From positions 1 to 22,813 of the forward strand of contig DASVLX010000321.1 in assembly GCA_036384655.1 (NCBI GenBank): a stretch of 22,813 bases of DNA, read 5' to 3'. Both the position numbers and the translations under genes were made by a program. Origin of the DNA: DASVLX01 sp036384655 (GTDB taxonomy: Bacteria; Actinomycetota; Actinomycetes; Mycobacteriales; Pseudonocardiaceae). Position 1 is the first letter of the stretch. Every line of letters begins with the position of its first letter. Below the pieces are notes generated by a model. The model had not been told where the DNA came from. It made no database searches and worked only from the letters and a program-made list of their open reading frames with translations. Positions 6,598-14,074 of the stretch are shown here, piece after piece.

Positions 6598-8187
6598 GTG
6601 GCACTCGACCCGGGATTGTCCAAGCAACTCGCCCAGCACCTCACGCTGGTGCGGCAACCGGTCGAGTTGGTCGCCTCACTCGATGACAGCGACAAGTCAC
6701 GGGAGATGCTCGACCTGCTCAACGAGGTCGCGGCACTGTCCGACAAGATCACCGTGGTACGTCGCGACGATGACGAGCGCCGCCCGTCGTTCGCGATCGT
6801 CCGAGTCGGCACCGATGTCTCGGTGCGGTTCGCGGCCATCCCACTCGGCCACGAACTCACCTCCTTCGTGCTCGCCCTGCTGCAGGTCGGCGGCCACCCG
6901 TCGACCGCCTCACCCGAGACCATCGAGCAGATCCAGCGGCTGGAGGGTGAGTACGACTTCGTCACCTACCTGTCGCTGTCCTGCGTGAACTGCCCCGAGG
7001 TCGTGCAGGCGCTCAACCTGATGAGCGTGCTCAACCCGCGGATCACGCATGTCGCGGTCGACGGGGCGCTGTACCGGGACGAGGTCGAGGCGCGCAACGT
7101 GCTCGCGACGCCAACCGTCTACCTCAACGGCGAACTGTTCGACCAGGGCCGCATGTCGCTCGACCAGATCGTGTCCAAGTTGGACACGTCCGGCGCGGAG
7201 CGGCAGGCCCGGGCGCTCACCGAGCGGGAACCGTTCGACGTGCTCGTAGTCGGCGGCGGGCCGGCCGGCGTGACCTCGGCGATCTACGCCGCGCGCAAGG
7301 GAATCCGCGCCGGCATCGTCGCGGACCGGATCGGTGGCCAGGTCAACGACACGATGGCCATCGAGAACCTCATCTCGGTCCCCTACACCGAGGGCCCGAA
7401 GCTCGCGTCCGCGCTCGAACAGCACGCCCGCTCCTACGACGTGGACATCATGGCCGACCAGCATGTCGCGCGGCTGCTGCCGGCCGAGAACCCCGGCGAC
7501 TACGTCCGTGTGGAGCTGGAGAACGGCGCGGTGCTGCGCGGCTCGACCGTCGTGCTGGCCACCGGCGCGCGCTGGCGCAACCTGGGCGTGCCCGGTGAGC
7601 TGGACTACCGCAACAAGGGCGTCACCTACTGCCCGCACTGCGACGGCCCGCTGTTCAAGGGCAAGCGCGTCGCGGTGATCGGCGGCGGCAACTCCGGCGT
7701 GGAGGCCGCCATCGACCTGGCCGGCGTGGCCGGTCACGTCACCCTGCTGGAGTTCGACGACCACCTGCGCGCCGACGAGGTGTTGCGCCGCAAGCTGGCC
7801 AGCCTGCCCAATGTGGACTCCACCGTGAGCGCCCGCACCACCGAGGTACTGGGCGACGGCAAGAAGGTCGTCGGACTGACCTATGAGGACCGGTTTTCCG
7901 GCCAGTCGCACACGGTTGATCTCGATGGCGTGTTCGTGCAGATCGGCCTGCTGCCCAACACCGAATGGCTGGACGGCACGGTGGAACTGACCAAACGTAG
8001 GGAGGTCGTGGTCGACGAGCGCGGCGCGACCAACCTGCCGGGCGTGTTCGCCGCCGGTGACTGCACGACCAGTCTGTACAAGCAGATCGTCGTCGCGATG
8101 GGCGCCGGTTCCACAGCGGCGCTGAGCGCCTTCGACCACATCATCCGCACGTCCGCGGAGGCGGCACCGGCCGCCGAGGTCGCCTGA
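6598..8187 (+). CDS. ahpF: Alkyl hydroperoxide reductase subunit F (NADH:peroxiredoxin oxidoreductase)
   Basis: This flavoprotein passes electrons from NADH through FAD and two disulfide centres to AhpC. It has 529 residues, close to the enterobacterial 521. The N-terminal double-thioredoxin domain (1-200) has its redox pair C129/C132 in CVNC. A FAD-binding site follows at GGGPAG (about 219-224), the thioredoxin-reductase-type active pair C345/C348 in CPHC, a nucleotide site VIGGGNSG and the C-terminal FAD motif FAAGDCT. GTG 6598 is chosen because GGAGG lies five bases upstream and the following residues align with the known N-terminus; TTG 6550 would add 16 unlikely residues. It pairs with ahpC upstream and is followed by a long hairpin. 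Confidence 0.97.
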   Translation: MALDPGLSKQLAQHLTLVRQPVELVASLDDSDKSREMLDLLNEVAALSDKITVVRRDDDERRPSFAIVRVGTDVSVRFAAIPLGHELTSFVLALLQVGGHPSTASPETIEQIQRLEGEYDFVTYLSLSCVNCPEVVQALNLMSVLNPRITHVAVDGALYRDEVEARNVLATPTVYLNGELFDQGRMSLDQIVSKLDTSGAERQARALTEREPFDVLVVGGGPAGVTSAIYAARKGIRAGIVADRIGGQVNDTMAIENLISVPYTEGPKLASALEQHARSYDVDIMADQHVARLLPAENPGDYVRVELENGAVLRGSTVVLATGARWRNLGVPGELDYRNKGVTYCPHCDGPLFKGKRVAVIGGGNSGVEAAIDLAGVAGHVTLLEFDDHLRADEVLRRKLASLPNVDSTVSARTTEVLGDGKKVVGLTYEDRFSGQSHTVDLDGVFVQIGLLPNTEWLDGTVELTKRREVVVDERGATNLPGVFAAGDCTTSLYKQIVVAMGAGSTAALSAFDHIIRTSAEAAPAAEVA

Positions 8188-8250
8188 GTCACCATTTCAA
8201 CGTGGCCATTCGCACGCTCATGTGTGAATGGCCACGTTGTGCATGGTGAC
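8188..8250 (+). terminator. Long two-part hairpin after ahpF
   Basis: Starting directly after the ahpF stop, GTCACCAT (8188-8195) pairs with ATGGTGAC (8243-8250), and CAACGTGGCCATTC with GAATGGCCACGTTG, separated by a small internal loop. Four more pairs close a GCTCAT loop. There are about 26 pairs in all with no T-tract, which fits the tail-less terminators of actinobacteria. Confidence 0.8.
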
Positions 8251-8368
8251 GTTCGTGGTGAGCGGGCAATAGTCCCAAAGTTCCAAGAAAACCCCAAAAC
8301 AGCGCGGATAACTTCCGTAATCGGTTGGCTGCCCACGGCAACCACACACCGCAACGGAAGGATCATCC

Positions 8369-9031
8369 ATGCCGACCGTCATCAACGGTCTCCCGGTGCA
8401 TGTTCTGCTCGTTCACGTCGTCGTCGTGTTCGTGCCGTTGGCCGCGCTCCTGCTGCTGGCCAGCGCGCTGTGGCCGGCCGCGCGTCGGCGCCTCGGCGTC
8501 ATCACCCCGATCGTGGCGCTCATCGCCGTCGTCGCCATCCCGCCCACCGCCGAGGCCGGCGAATGGCTGATCAAGCGGGTGGACAAGACGTCGTTGGTGC
8601 GGAATCACGCGCATCTCGCGGATGGTCTGCTGCCCTGGGCGCTCGGCATGCTCATCGTCGCGGTGGCGATCTGGGCGCTGTACGAGAAGGCGCACTGGTT
8701 CACCCGTAGGACGCGCCCGGTGGTCCAGAGCGACCGGGCGCTCGTGGCCAGCTCCGTCGGCGGTTCTCCTACCGCCGAGCAGGCGGCGGCCACAACCGCA
8801 GCCGGCACGACGGCGGCGACAACCACGGCATCGGACGACCAAAACCGGCCCCGGGACACGCCGGCCTGGTTGACCGTGACGCGGATCGTCGCCGTTGTGC
8901 TGGCCGTGGTGGTCTCGGTGGGTTCGGTCGTGGAGGTCTATCTGGTCGGCGACTCGGGTGCCAAGGCCGCCTGGACCGGCGGCTTCTCGGCCGCGCCCGC
9001 CGCGCCGACTCTGCCGGCCACGCACAACTGA
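8369..9031 (+). CDS. DUF2231-type integral membrane protein
   Basis: This 220-residue membrane protein begins with INGLPVHVLLVHVVVVFVPLA, the conserved opening of the DUF2231 family (pattern GLPxHxLLVH), whose function is unknown; some members lie near redox genes. Membrane helices are at about 9-33 (HVLLVHVVVVFVPLAALLLL), 42-60, 88-106 (LLPWALGMLIVAVAIWALY) and 170-192. Between helices 3 and 4 is a low-complexity Ala/Thr stretch (about 132-155) that is probably a flexible loop. GGAAGG lies about eight bases before ATG 8369. It sits downstream of the ahpF terminator and is therefore probably its own unit. It ends 21 bases from the convergent phosphatase. Confidence 0.8.
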   Translation: MPTVINGLPVHVLLVHVVVVFVPLAALLLLASALWPAARRRLGVITPIVALIAVVAIPPTAEAGEWLIKRVDKTSLVRNHAHLADGLLPWALGMLIVAVAIWALYEKAHWFTRRTRPVVQSDRALVASSVGGSPTAEQAAATTAAGTTAATTTASDDQNRPRDTPAWLTVTRIVAVVLAVVVSVGSVVEVYLVGDSGAKAAWTGGFSAAPAAPTLPATHN

Positions 9032-9052
9032 TCCGGCGAGCGAGTCCGGCGA

Positions 9053-9766
9053 TCAGGCGACCAGCCGGGCCCGCAGCCTGTCGATCGTCTGGGCGTCCGT
9101 GCCGGCGGACCGCAGCCAGGCCGCCGCACCGCCCCGCTCGGAGTCGACCTCGTCCAGCACCGCGGTGATGGCGTCGGCGGACACCCCGAGCAGCGCGGAC
9201 TCCGGCGGCAACGTGAGTCCGGCGCGGCGCAGCCGCACCAGCAGATCCGGCAGCCGATCATTGGTGCGCAGGTAGTCGGTGAGAATCGCGGCCCGGCTGA
9301 CGTCGACCGCGCGCAGCAGGATGCCGACCACCATGCCGGTGCGGTCCTTGCCGGCCGCGCAGTGGATCAGCACCGGCCCGTCACAGTTGGCCACGATGGT
9401 GGCGATCTCGGCGATCTGCTCGGCGGTCACCTTGAGCAGATGCCGGTAGAGCGGCACCAGACCGTCGTCGGCGGCCTCGATGCGGGCCACCGCGTCCGGT
9501 GCGAGCGCCGGATCGAGCGGCATGTGGTGCACCCGGGAGCCGGCCGTCCGGAACGGGTGCGGTTGGAACAACTCCGCCTCGGACCGCAGGTCGATCACGG
9601 TCGACACCGGCCAGGGCGCGATCCCCTCCGGGGCGGCGTCGCCCTCCTGGGGCGCCTCACTGCGGTAGAGCACGCCATGTGGAACGAGGCGTCCGTCGTC
9701 GGTGGGCAGTCCCCCGACATCGCGAAAGTTGACCAGGGATGACCGTGGATCGGTGGCCAGAACCAT
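9053..9766 (-). CDS. Tyrosine-protein phosphatase (PtpB-like)
   Basis: This 237-residue phosphatase belongs to the family of mycobacterial PtpB, which act on phosphotyrosine and in some cases phosphoserine/threonine or phosphoinositides. The signature loop is HCAAGKDRTG, with catalytic C136 and R142; the GKDRT form is typical of this group. Upstream are the family's NFRDVGGLPT opening (about 13-22), LYRSEAP and VIDLRSEAE. ATG 9766 is chosen as the start because the family motif begins shortly after it; the frame is open to GTG 9820 and the ribosome site is unclear. No signal peptide is seen, so it is cytoplasmic or secreted by a non-classical route. A tandem 16-bp repeat lies in the gap to the amidohydrolase. 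Confidence 0.9.
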   Translation of the reverse strand: MVLATDPRSSLVNFRDVGGLPTDDGRLVPHGVLYRSEAPQEGDAAPEGIAPWPVSTVIDLRSEAELFQPHPFRTAGSRVHHMPLDPALAPDAVARIEAADDGLVPLYRHLLKVTAEQIAEIATIVANCDGPVLIHCAAGKDRTGMVVGILLRAVDVSRAAILTDYLRTNDRLPDLLVRLRRAGLTLPPESALLGVSADAITAVLDEVDSERGGAAAWLRSAGTDAQTIDRLRARLVA

Positions 9767-9900
9767 CTGTGTTGTCCCCACTGTGCGGTTTGGCTGGGCA
9801 GTCTCACAGGGACCTACCACGGCATCGTGCCCGGCCCACGCACTTCGACGCTAGCAACGTGGGCACCGGCACACCAGGTCCGACCGGGCGACCCGCGGCG

Positions 9901-9937
9901 GTCACCGATCCTGTTGGTCACCGATCCTGTTGGTCAC
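9901..9937. repeat. 16-bp direct tandem repeat
   Basis: GTCACCGATCCTGTTG occurs twice in a row (9901-9916 and 9917-9932), followed by a partial third GTCAC. It sits at the 3' end of the minus-strand amidohydrolase and its third copy overlaps the stop codon region. Confidence 0.9.
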
Positions 9938-10836
9938 AGTGCATTTCCCTCACCGAACAACCGGGCCGCGTTGTGGTGACAGACCGCGCGTAGCCAGTCG
10001 TCGCCGAGGTCGGCACGTTCGAGCGCGCGCAGCGCGTGAGCGTAGGAGTACGGGATGTTCGGGAAGTCGCTGCCGAACAGCACCTTCTCCGCCAGGTCCG
10101 CGAGCCTCGGCCGCTCCGAGCGCGGGAACGGCATGCTCGCCTCGACGAAGTCGGTGAACGCCATCGTCGTGTCCAGGTAGACGGACGGATACCGCTGCAC
10201 CAGATCCAGGAACTCGCCGTACTCGGGCATCCCCAGATGCGCCACGACCAGGCACAACCGCGGATGCCGGGCGAGCAGCCTGGCGATCGACTCGGGTCCG
10301 GTGAACCGGCCCGGCGCCGGCCCCGACCCGCAGTGCGTCACGACCGGCACGCCCCGCTCGGCGAGCAGCCCCCACACCGGATCGAGCAGCGGATCATTCG
10401 GGTCGTAGTCGCCGACCTGCACATGTGACTTGAACACCCGCGCGCCCGCGTTCAGCGCCTCTTCGACATAGTCCGCGGCGCCCTCCTCGGGGAAGAAGGT
10501 CGCGGTGTGCAGGCAGTCCGGGGTCCGCGCGGCAAAATCAGCCGCCCAGGAGTTCAGCCAGGAGGCCATGCCCGGCTTGTGCGGGTAGAGCATCCCGGTG
10601 AACCGGCGGACGCCGAAGCCGCGCAGGGTGGCCAACCGCTCGTCCTCGGCCGCGCGGTAGGCGATCGGCCAGCGCCGGCCGACCAGCGGCCCGGCGTCGT
10701 CGAAGTACTGCCAGACCTTCGCGAGTACCCGTTCGGGCATGAAATGCGTGTGTATATCGATCAGCCCGGGCAGTCCCAGGTCGCGCCAGAACGCGATCAC
10801 CTCGTCGGTCTCGGCCGCGACATTCGGGTCCGCCAC
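9934..10836 (-). CDS. Amidohydrolase (ACMSD-like metal-dependent hydrolase family)
   Basis: This 300-residue TIM-barrel hydrolase belongs to the amidohydrolase-2 family, which includes decarboxylases and lactonases that use one divalent metal. Expected ligands are visible: H29-x-H31 in IDIHTHF, H168 in VVTHCG, H200 in VAHLG and the Asp in FGSDFPN near residue 265. GTG 10836 has AGGAGG six bases upstream. It is divergent from padR, and the space between them holds the CCGATATCGG palindrome, so the two may be co-regulated. The substrate cannot be predicted; members act in aromatic or amino-acid breakdown as well as unrelated pathways. Confidence 0.85.
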   Translation of the reverse strand: MADPNVAAETDEVIAFWRDLGLPGLIDIHTHFMPERVLAKVWQYFDDAGPLVGRRWPIAYRAAEDERLATLRGFGVRRFTGMLYPHKPGMASWLNSWAADFAARTPDCLHTATFFPEEGAADYVEEALNAGARVFKSHVQVGDYDPNDPLLDPVWGLLAERGVPVVTHCGSGPAPGRFTGPESIARLLARHPRLCLVVAHLGMPEYGEFLDLVQRYPSVYLDTTMAFTDFVEASMPFPRSERPRLADLAEKVLFGSDFPNIPYSYAHALRALERADLGDDWLRAVCHHNAARLFGEGNAL

Positions 10837-10871
10837 CTGTCCTCCTCAGCCACACCGCCGGGCGATCTCCC

Positions 10872-10914
10872 TCGACGGTAGCTCACGGTCGATAGAATCG
10901 GATGCCGATATCGG
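10872..10914 (+). promoter_or_regulatory. padR promoter with CCGATATCGG operator-like palindrome
   Basis: TAGAAT at 10893-10898 matches the -10 consensus at five of six positions, with TCGACG upstream at 10872-10877 as a weak -35. The perfect 10-bp palindrome CCGATATCGG lies at 10905-10914, over the expected transcription start, a placement that fits repression. The same palindrome occurs at 14811. Confidence 0.55.
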
Positions 10915-10952
10915 TTTCGTCACTGATCGGTCGGCCGGCCTGGAGGGGTGGG

Positions 10953-11276
10953 ATGCGCGAGTTCCAACGGGGTGCGGTGAAGCTGCACATCCTGCATCAC
11001 GCCGCCGAGGACGAGGTTCACGGCGCATGGCTGGCCGAGGAACTCGCCCGGCACGGCTACCGCATCAGCCCCGGCACCCTCTATCCGACCCTGCACCGGC
11101 TGGAGGCCGCCGGACTACTGGTGTCCGAACAACGCGTTGTCGACGGCCGAGCCCGCCGCGTCTACCGCGCCACCCCCGCCGGCCGACAGGCACTGGCCGA
11201 CGACCGACGGGCACTGGCCGAACTCGCCCGGGAAGTCCTCGGCCCCAACGGCGACTCCGCCGGGCCGAATACCTGA
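10953..11276 (+). CDS. PadR-family transcriptional regulator
   Basis: This 107-residue winged-helix repressor belongs to the short PadR subfamily, which usually bind a dyad in their own promoter and release it on binding a small ligand. Residues 5-80 form the domain: KLHILHHAAEDEVHGAWLAEEL, then the family signature SPGTLYPTLHRLEAAGLL (about 40-57) and the wing VVDGRARRVYRATPAG. The dimerisation tail is a single helix. ATG 10953 is preceded by GGAGG at 10942-10946. It is divergent from the amidohydrolase and downstream of an operator-like palindrome that it may bind itself. The ligand is unknown. Confidence 0.92.
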   Translation: MREFQRGAVKLHILHHAAEDEVHGAWLAEELARHGYRISPGTLYPTLHRLEAAGLLVSEQRVVDGRARRVYRATPAGRQALADDRRALAELAREVLGPNGDSAGPNT

Positions 11277-11355
11277 AATCGGACAAGAATCTTCGGACGG
11301 ACATTTAGCGCGCCGGTCGGGCTACCCCAAGTTTTGTCCCAAACGACATCGCCGA

Positions 11356-11386
11356 TCGACCATGTCGCGAAAAACGCCGGTACGAT
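11356..11386 (+). promoter_or_regulatory. Possible promoter of the first membrane paralogue
   Basis: TACGAT at 11381-11386 fits the TANNNT box; TCGACC at 11356-11361 is a weak -35 at 19 bases spacing. The expected start point is about 30 bases before GTG 11426. Confidence 0.35.
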
Positions 11387-11425
11387 GGCCGTGCATGTGT
11401 CTTGTCACACGAAAGGACAGGATCG

Positions 11426-11935
11426 GTGCCGGAACCGACACTGGCTGGGCCAACACTCACGGGACCGACGATCCCGGAGAAAATCATCGATCGAACATTA
11501 GCAGGCGGAGCCATCGGAGCCTTGCTAGGTTTCATTTTCAATCGGACATATTTATGGGTACTCGCCAAGGAGGCGCAGGCTTGTGGCTCTTACCCAGGCG
11601 CCGACTGTGAAAGCCTTGCTCCCATTGGTTACGATTTCGAAGGTATCCTGATCGGCGTCGCCGCAACACTGGTCATCTGCATCATTGGATTCAGCCTGAT
11701 CCAGAAGCGAACCGCGGCGGTCAGCGCGGCCGTGTCGGTGTTCGTCACCTGGCTGGCTGCGATATTCTGCCGCACACGTCTTGGCAACCTCTGGATTCCC
11801 GTGACGGTTCTCGCCGGAGCCTTCGCACTGATCGCGCCAGCATCCGCCTTGACGGTCGAAATAGGGCCGATATGGCCGATATGGCGACGAACGAAGTCGA
11901 CTCTACCATCGGAATCGGGAAGCCATCGCGACTGA
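11426..11935 (+). CDS. Small multi-pass membrane protein, paralogue 1
   Basis: This 169-residue membrane protein of unknown function has about four membrane helices: 26-46 (GGAIGALLGFIF), 72-93 (GVAATLVICIIGFSLI), about 99-115 and about 118-140. A loop after helix 1 carries two cysteines (QACGSYPGADCES) that could pair. GTG 11426 is chosen because GAAAGGACAGGA stands just upstream, and the same 12-mer precedes the second paralogue. The proteins are clearly similar (shared IICIIGF-type helix, EAQAC loop, VTWL helix and RLG). GC content here is visibly lower than in the neighbours, with codons such as ATA, TTA and TTT, which suggests acquired DNA. Partners and role are unknown. Confidence 0.75.
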   Translation: MPEPTLAGPTLTGPTIPEKIIDRTLAGGAIGALLGFIFNRTYLWVLAKEAQACGSYPGADCESLAPIGYDFEGILIGVAATLVICIIGFSLIQKRTAAVSAAVSVFVTWLAAIFCRTRLGNLWIPVTVLAGAFALIAPASALTVEIGPIWPIWRRTKSTLPSESGSHRD

Positions 11936-11982
11936 TCGGATCCGGCGCCGCGTTTACGCAGGCTCACCTGCTGTGCATGATA

Positions 11983-12003
11983 GACCACATCAGTGATCTG
12001 GTC
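11983..12003. promoter_or_regulatory. Inverted repeat between the membrane paralogues
   Basis: GACCACATC and GATCTGGTC form a nine-base inverted repeat with one mismatch around AGT. It lies 47 bases after the first paralogue and 55 before the second, so it could be an operator or a weak terminator. Confidence 0.3.
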
Positions 12004-12058
12004 TCGCCGACCGGGCAACATGAATGATGACTCACCAGTTGAAAGGACAGGATAGGTC

Positions 12059-12405
12059 GTGAGGAAGGCGGCAATCGCAACGAGAATCGCACTGCGGACG
12101 TTGGGAGGTGGAACGGTAGGTGTGGTCCTAGGGTTCACTTTCAACGGAATACACTTGTGGGCTCTCGCTGGGGAAGCACAGGCGTGCGCCCCTGATCCAG
12201 TCGCTCTCTGCAAGAGTGATGCTCTCCTTGGCTACAGCTTCGATAGCGTCCTCATCGCCTATGCCGCCACGATTGTCATCTGTATCATCGGTTTCGTTCT
12301 CATCCAGTGGCGCACGGTCCCGGCGACCGCACCGTTGGCAGTGATCGTCACCTGGCTGCTGCTGAGATCGTACAGTTCCCGTCTCGGTGACACTCTGATT
12401 CTCGC
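12059..12405 (+). pseudogene. Small multi-pass membrane protein, paralogue 2, truncated
   Basis: This is the second copy of the 11426 gene, starting at GTG 12059 behind the same GAAAGGACAGGA upstream motif. It keeps helix 1 (GGGTVGVVLGFTF), the cysteine loop (QACAPDPVALCKS), helix 2 (ATIVICIIGFVLI) and part of helix 3 (VTWLLL), but similarity to paralogue 1 ends at about SRLGDTL near 12395-12405. Beyond that, the frame stays open to 12814 but is only the complement of the sigma-factor remnant, giving an Arg/Ser-rich tail unlike a membrane protein. The missing fourth helix marks a recombination point. Whether the chimeric protein is made is unknown. Confidence 0.75.
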
Positions 12406-12630
12406 GGAATCCCCGCGGTGTGGGTCAGAGGCGTCGTCTTGCCGTGCGCGTCGATGGTCACGACAGACTCGCCGATCGCGGCAGCGATGCCATTGCGAAA
12501 AGGCACCGCCGACGTCACCTGGTGGTCGACGGTGGTTGTGTACAGCGCGCGGCCGGTGGTCGTGTCGACCATCTCGTACTTCGACCCGGGTTGCGGAACG
12601 GGCGACGACGCCGTACTCACCCGTGGCGGT
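12405..12630 (-). pseudogene. C-terminal fragment of a sigma-factor-linked protein
   Basis: On the minus strand after about 12630, the sigma frame continues into about 75 residues of another protein: PGSKYEMVDTTTGRALYTTT, then VDHQVTSAVPFRNG and GESVVTIDAHGKT. Repeated strand-turn units suggest a beta-propeller or beta-rich extracellular domain, such as occurs in genes that neighbour ECF sigma factors. No start or N-terminus is present, so it is a remnant fused to the sigma pseudogene by deletion. Its far end meets the truncated membrane paralogue. The family call is tentative. Confidence 0.5.
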
Positions 12631-13163
12631 GGAATGGCCAGCGCCGCTGCGACCTGCTCATAAGAAAAGTCTTCCCACGCGATCAGCAACAGCCCGTTTC
12701 AATCGCCGACCGATAGCCCTGCCAGTGCGCCAGCAAGAGGTGCACGCAACGCCTCCGCAGTCACCAGTGCTTCTACCCGATCGTCGGAACCAGAGGGCTC
12801 AGTGCTGTCGCTAGCGGCAGCCTGGAGGAGACGGTACCGACGCAGTTCACTACGGCGGTGACTGCTGACGAGCCTGGTTGCGATCCCGATCAACCATGGC
12901 CTGGCGTCGCTGCGCGTGACGTCATACCGGCCACGCGCTTGAAACGCTGCCAGGAAGGTGTCTGCCAGGATGTCGTCCGCTACCTGTGGCCCTAACCGCC
13001 TCGCCAGATACCCATGGACATACAGTGCATGCCGGTCGAAGATCAACGCGAAGCTCTCTGGGTCCGTCTTCGACGCCCCGATGGCCGTCGCGTCATCCAG
13101 CGATGTGTCCTCTAACACGGCTGCGGCCGAGCCAACCAGCGGATCTCCGGATCGTTGGCCCAT
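12631..13163 (-). pseudogene. ECF sigma-70 factor, broken
   Basis: This is an extracytoplasmic-function sigma factor starting at ATG 13163 (GGAGGGG six bases upstream). Region 2 is intact: FALIFDRHALYVHGYLARRL, then DDILADTFLAAFQARGRYD and RPWLIGIATRLV. Region 4 begins AGALAGLSVGD, is cut by TGA at 12699-12701 and resumes in the same frame as NGLLLIAWEDFSYEQVAAAL, exactly the expected continuation. CGA to TGA is the likely change, since Arg is usual after GD here. After ALAIP (about 12630) the DNA-recognition helix of region 4 is missing because the frame passes into a different protein. With both a nonsense codon and a lost promoter-binding helix, it is probably dead. Confidence 0.85.
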
Positions 13164-13267
13164 CGACTGCCCCTCCACGTGCGGTCCATGCCTTGTATTG
13201 GCTTGGCACCCCAACATGGTTCACGGCCGAGTCCGGACCTGGGTAATCCCGGGCGCCGGGTGACGGT

Positions 13268-14074
13268 TCAGGCGCGCACGCGTTGGCGGGTGGGTTTTTC
13301 GGGACGGCGAGGCAGATCGCGGAGCCGGTGGTCGGTGGTGAACAATCGGGCCACCAGGCCGAGCGAGACGACCACGCTGGTGGTCGCGACCGCGCCGAGG
13401 ATCAGGAACATCACGACCGCCTGCACCAACACGGCCTGGACCGGTGGCACCCCGGCCAGGATCAAGCCGGTCATGGCCCCGGGCAGGAACACCAGTCCGG
13501 TCGCCTTGGTGGTCTCGATCTGCGGGGACAACGCCGAGCGCAGCGCCGCCCGCACATAGGGCGTGGCCGCGCGGCGGGACGGCTGGCCCAGCGCGAGCCG
13601 CGCCTCCACCTCGTCCCGCTTGTCACGCAGCTCGTCCACCAGCCGCCGGGCCGCCAGCACGGTCGCGGTCATCGAGTTGCCGACCATCATCCCGGCGATC
13701 GGCACCAGCGTCCGGCTGTTCAGCGGCAGCACATGCGCGCCGAACACCACCCCGAGCGTGATGGCCGCGGCGGCGCCGAACGACATGATGCTCAGCGACG
13801 CTATCCGCGGCACCTCGGGCGCCCGTCGGCGTGCGACGTCTCCGGCGTAGGCGACCATGCCGGCCGTCCAGGCCCATGACCACCACAGCGACGTGCCCGG
13901 CTTGAGCAGCAACGACAAAGCAGCGCCGACCAGCAGCAACTGCACCAGCGCACGAAAGGCGGACCAGGCGATCTGCCGTTCCAGGCCCAGCCGCTGCCAC
14001 AGCGACACCGCCGCCGCGACCGCCACCAGCGCCAGCGAGGTGGCCAGACCGACCCAACTGACATCACCGTTCAT
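13268..14074 (-). CDS. fetB: FetB-type ABC exporter permease (UPF0014 family)
   Basis: This 268-residue membrane subunit belongs to the FetB/YbbM family. In Escherichia coli, FetAB exports iron and raises resistance to peroxide stress. About seven membrane helices are visible, and the family signatures are VQLLLVG (near 44-50), the conserved VPIAGMMVGNSMTA segment (about 124-137) and TTKATGLVFLPGAMTGLILAGV (about 189-210). Its start overlaps the stop of the ATPase gene by four bases, so both are translated together. A role in iron or other metal efflux is inferred from the family, and would fit with the peroxide genes nearby. The substrate is not shown by the sequence. Confidence 0.88.
   Translation of the reverse strand: MNGDVSWVGLATSLALVAVAAAVSLWQRLGLERQIAWSAFRALVQLLLVGAALSLLLKPGTSLWWSWAWTAGMVAYAGDVARRRAPEVPRIASLSIMSFGAAAAITLGVVFGAHVLPLNSRTLVPIAGMMVGNSMTATVLAARRLVDELRDKRDEVEARLALGQPSRRAATPYVRAALRSALSPQIETTKATGLVFLPGAMTGLILAGVPPVQAVLVQAVVMFLILGAVATTSVVVSLGLVARLFTTDHRLRDLPRRPEKPTRQRVRA

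Noticed and set aside
9028..9056. Terminator between the convergent DUF2231 and phosphatase genes
   Set aside because: Only six bases pair (CTGATC/GATCAG), and these are largely the two stop regions.
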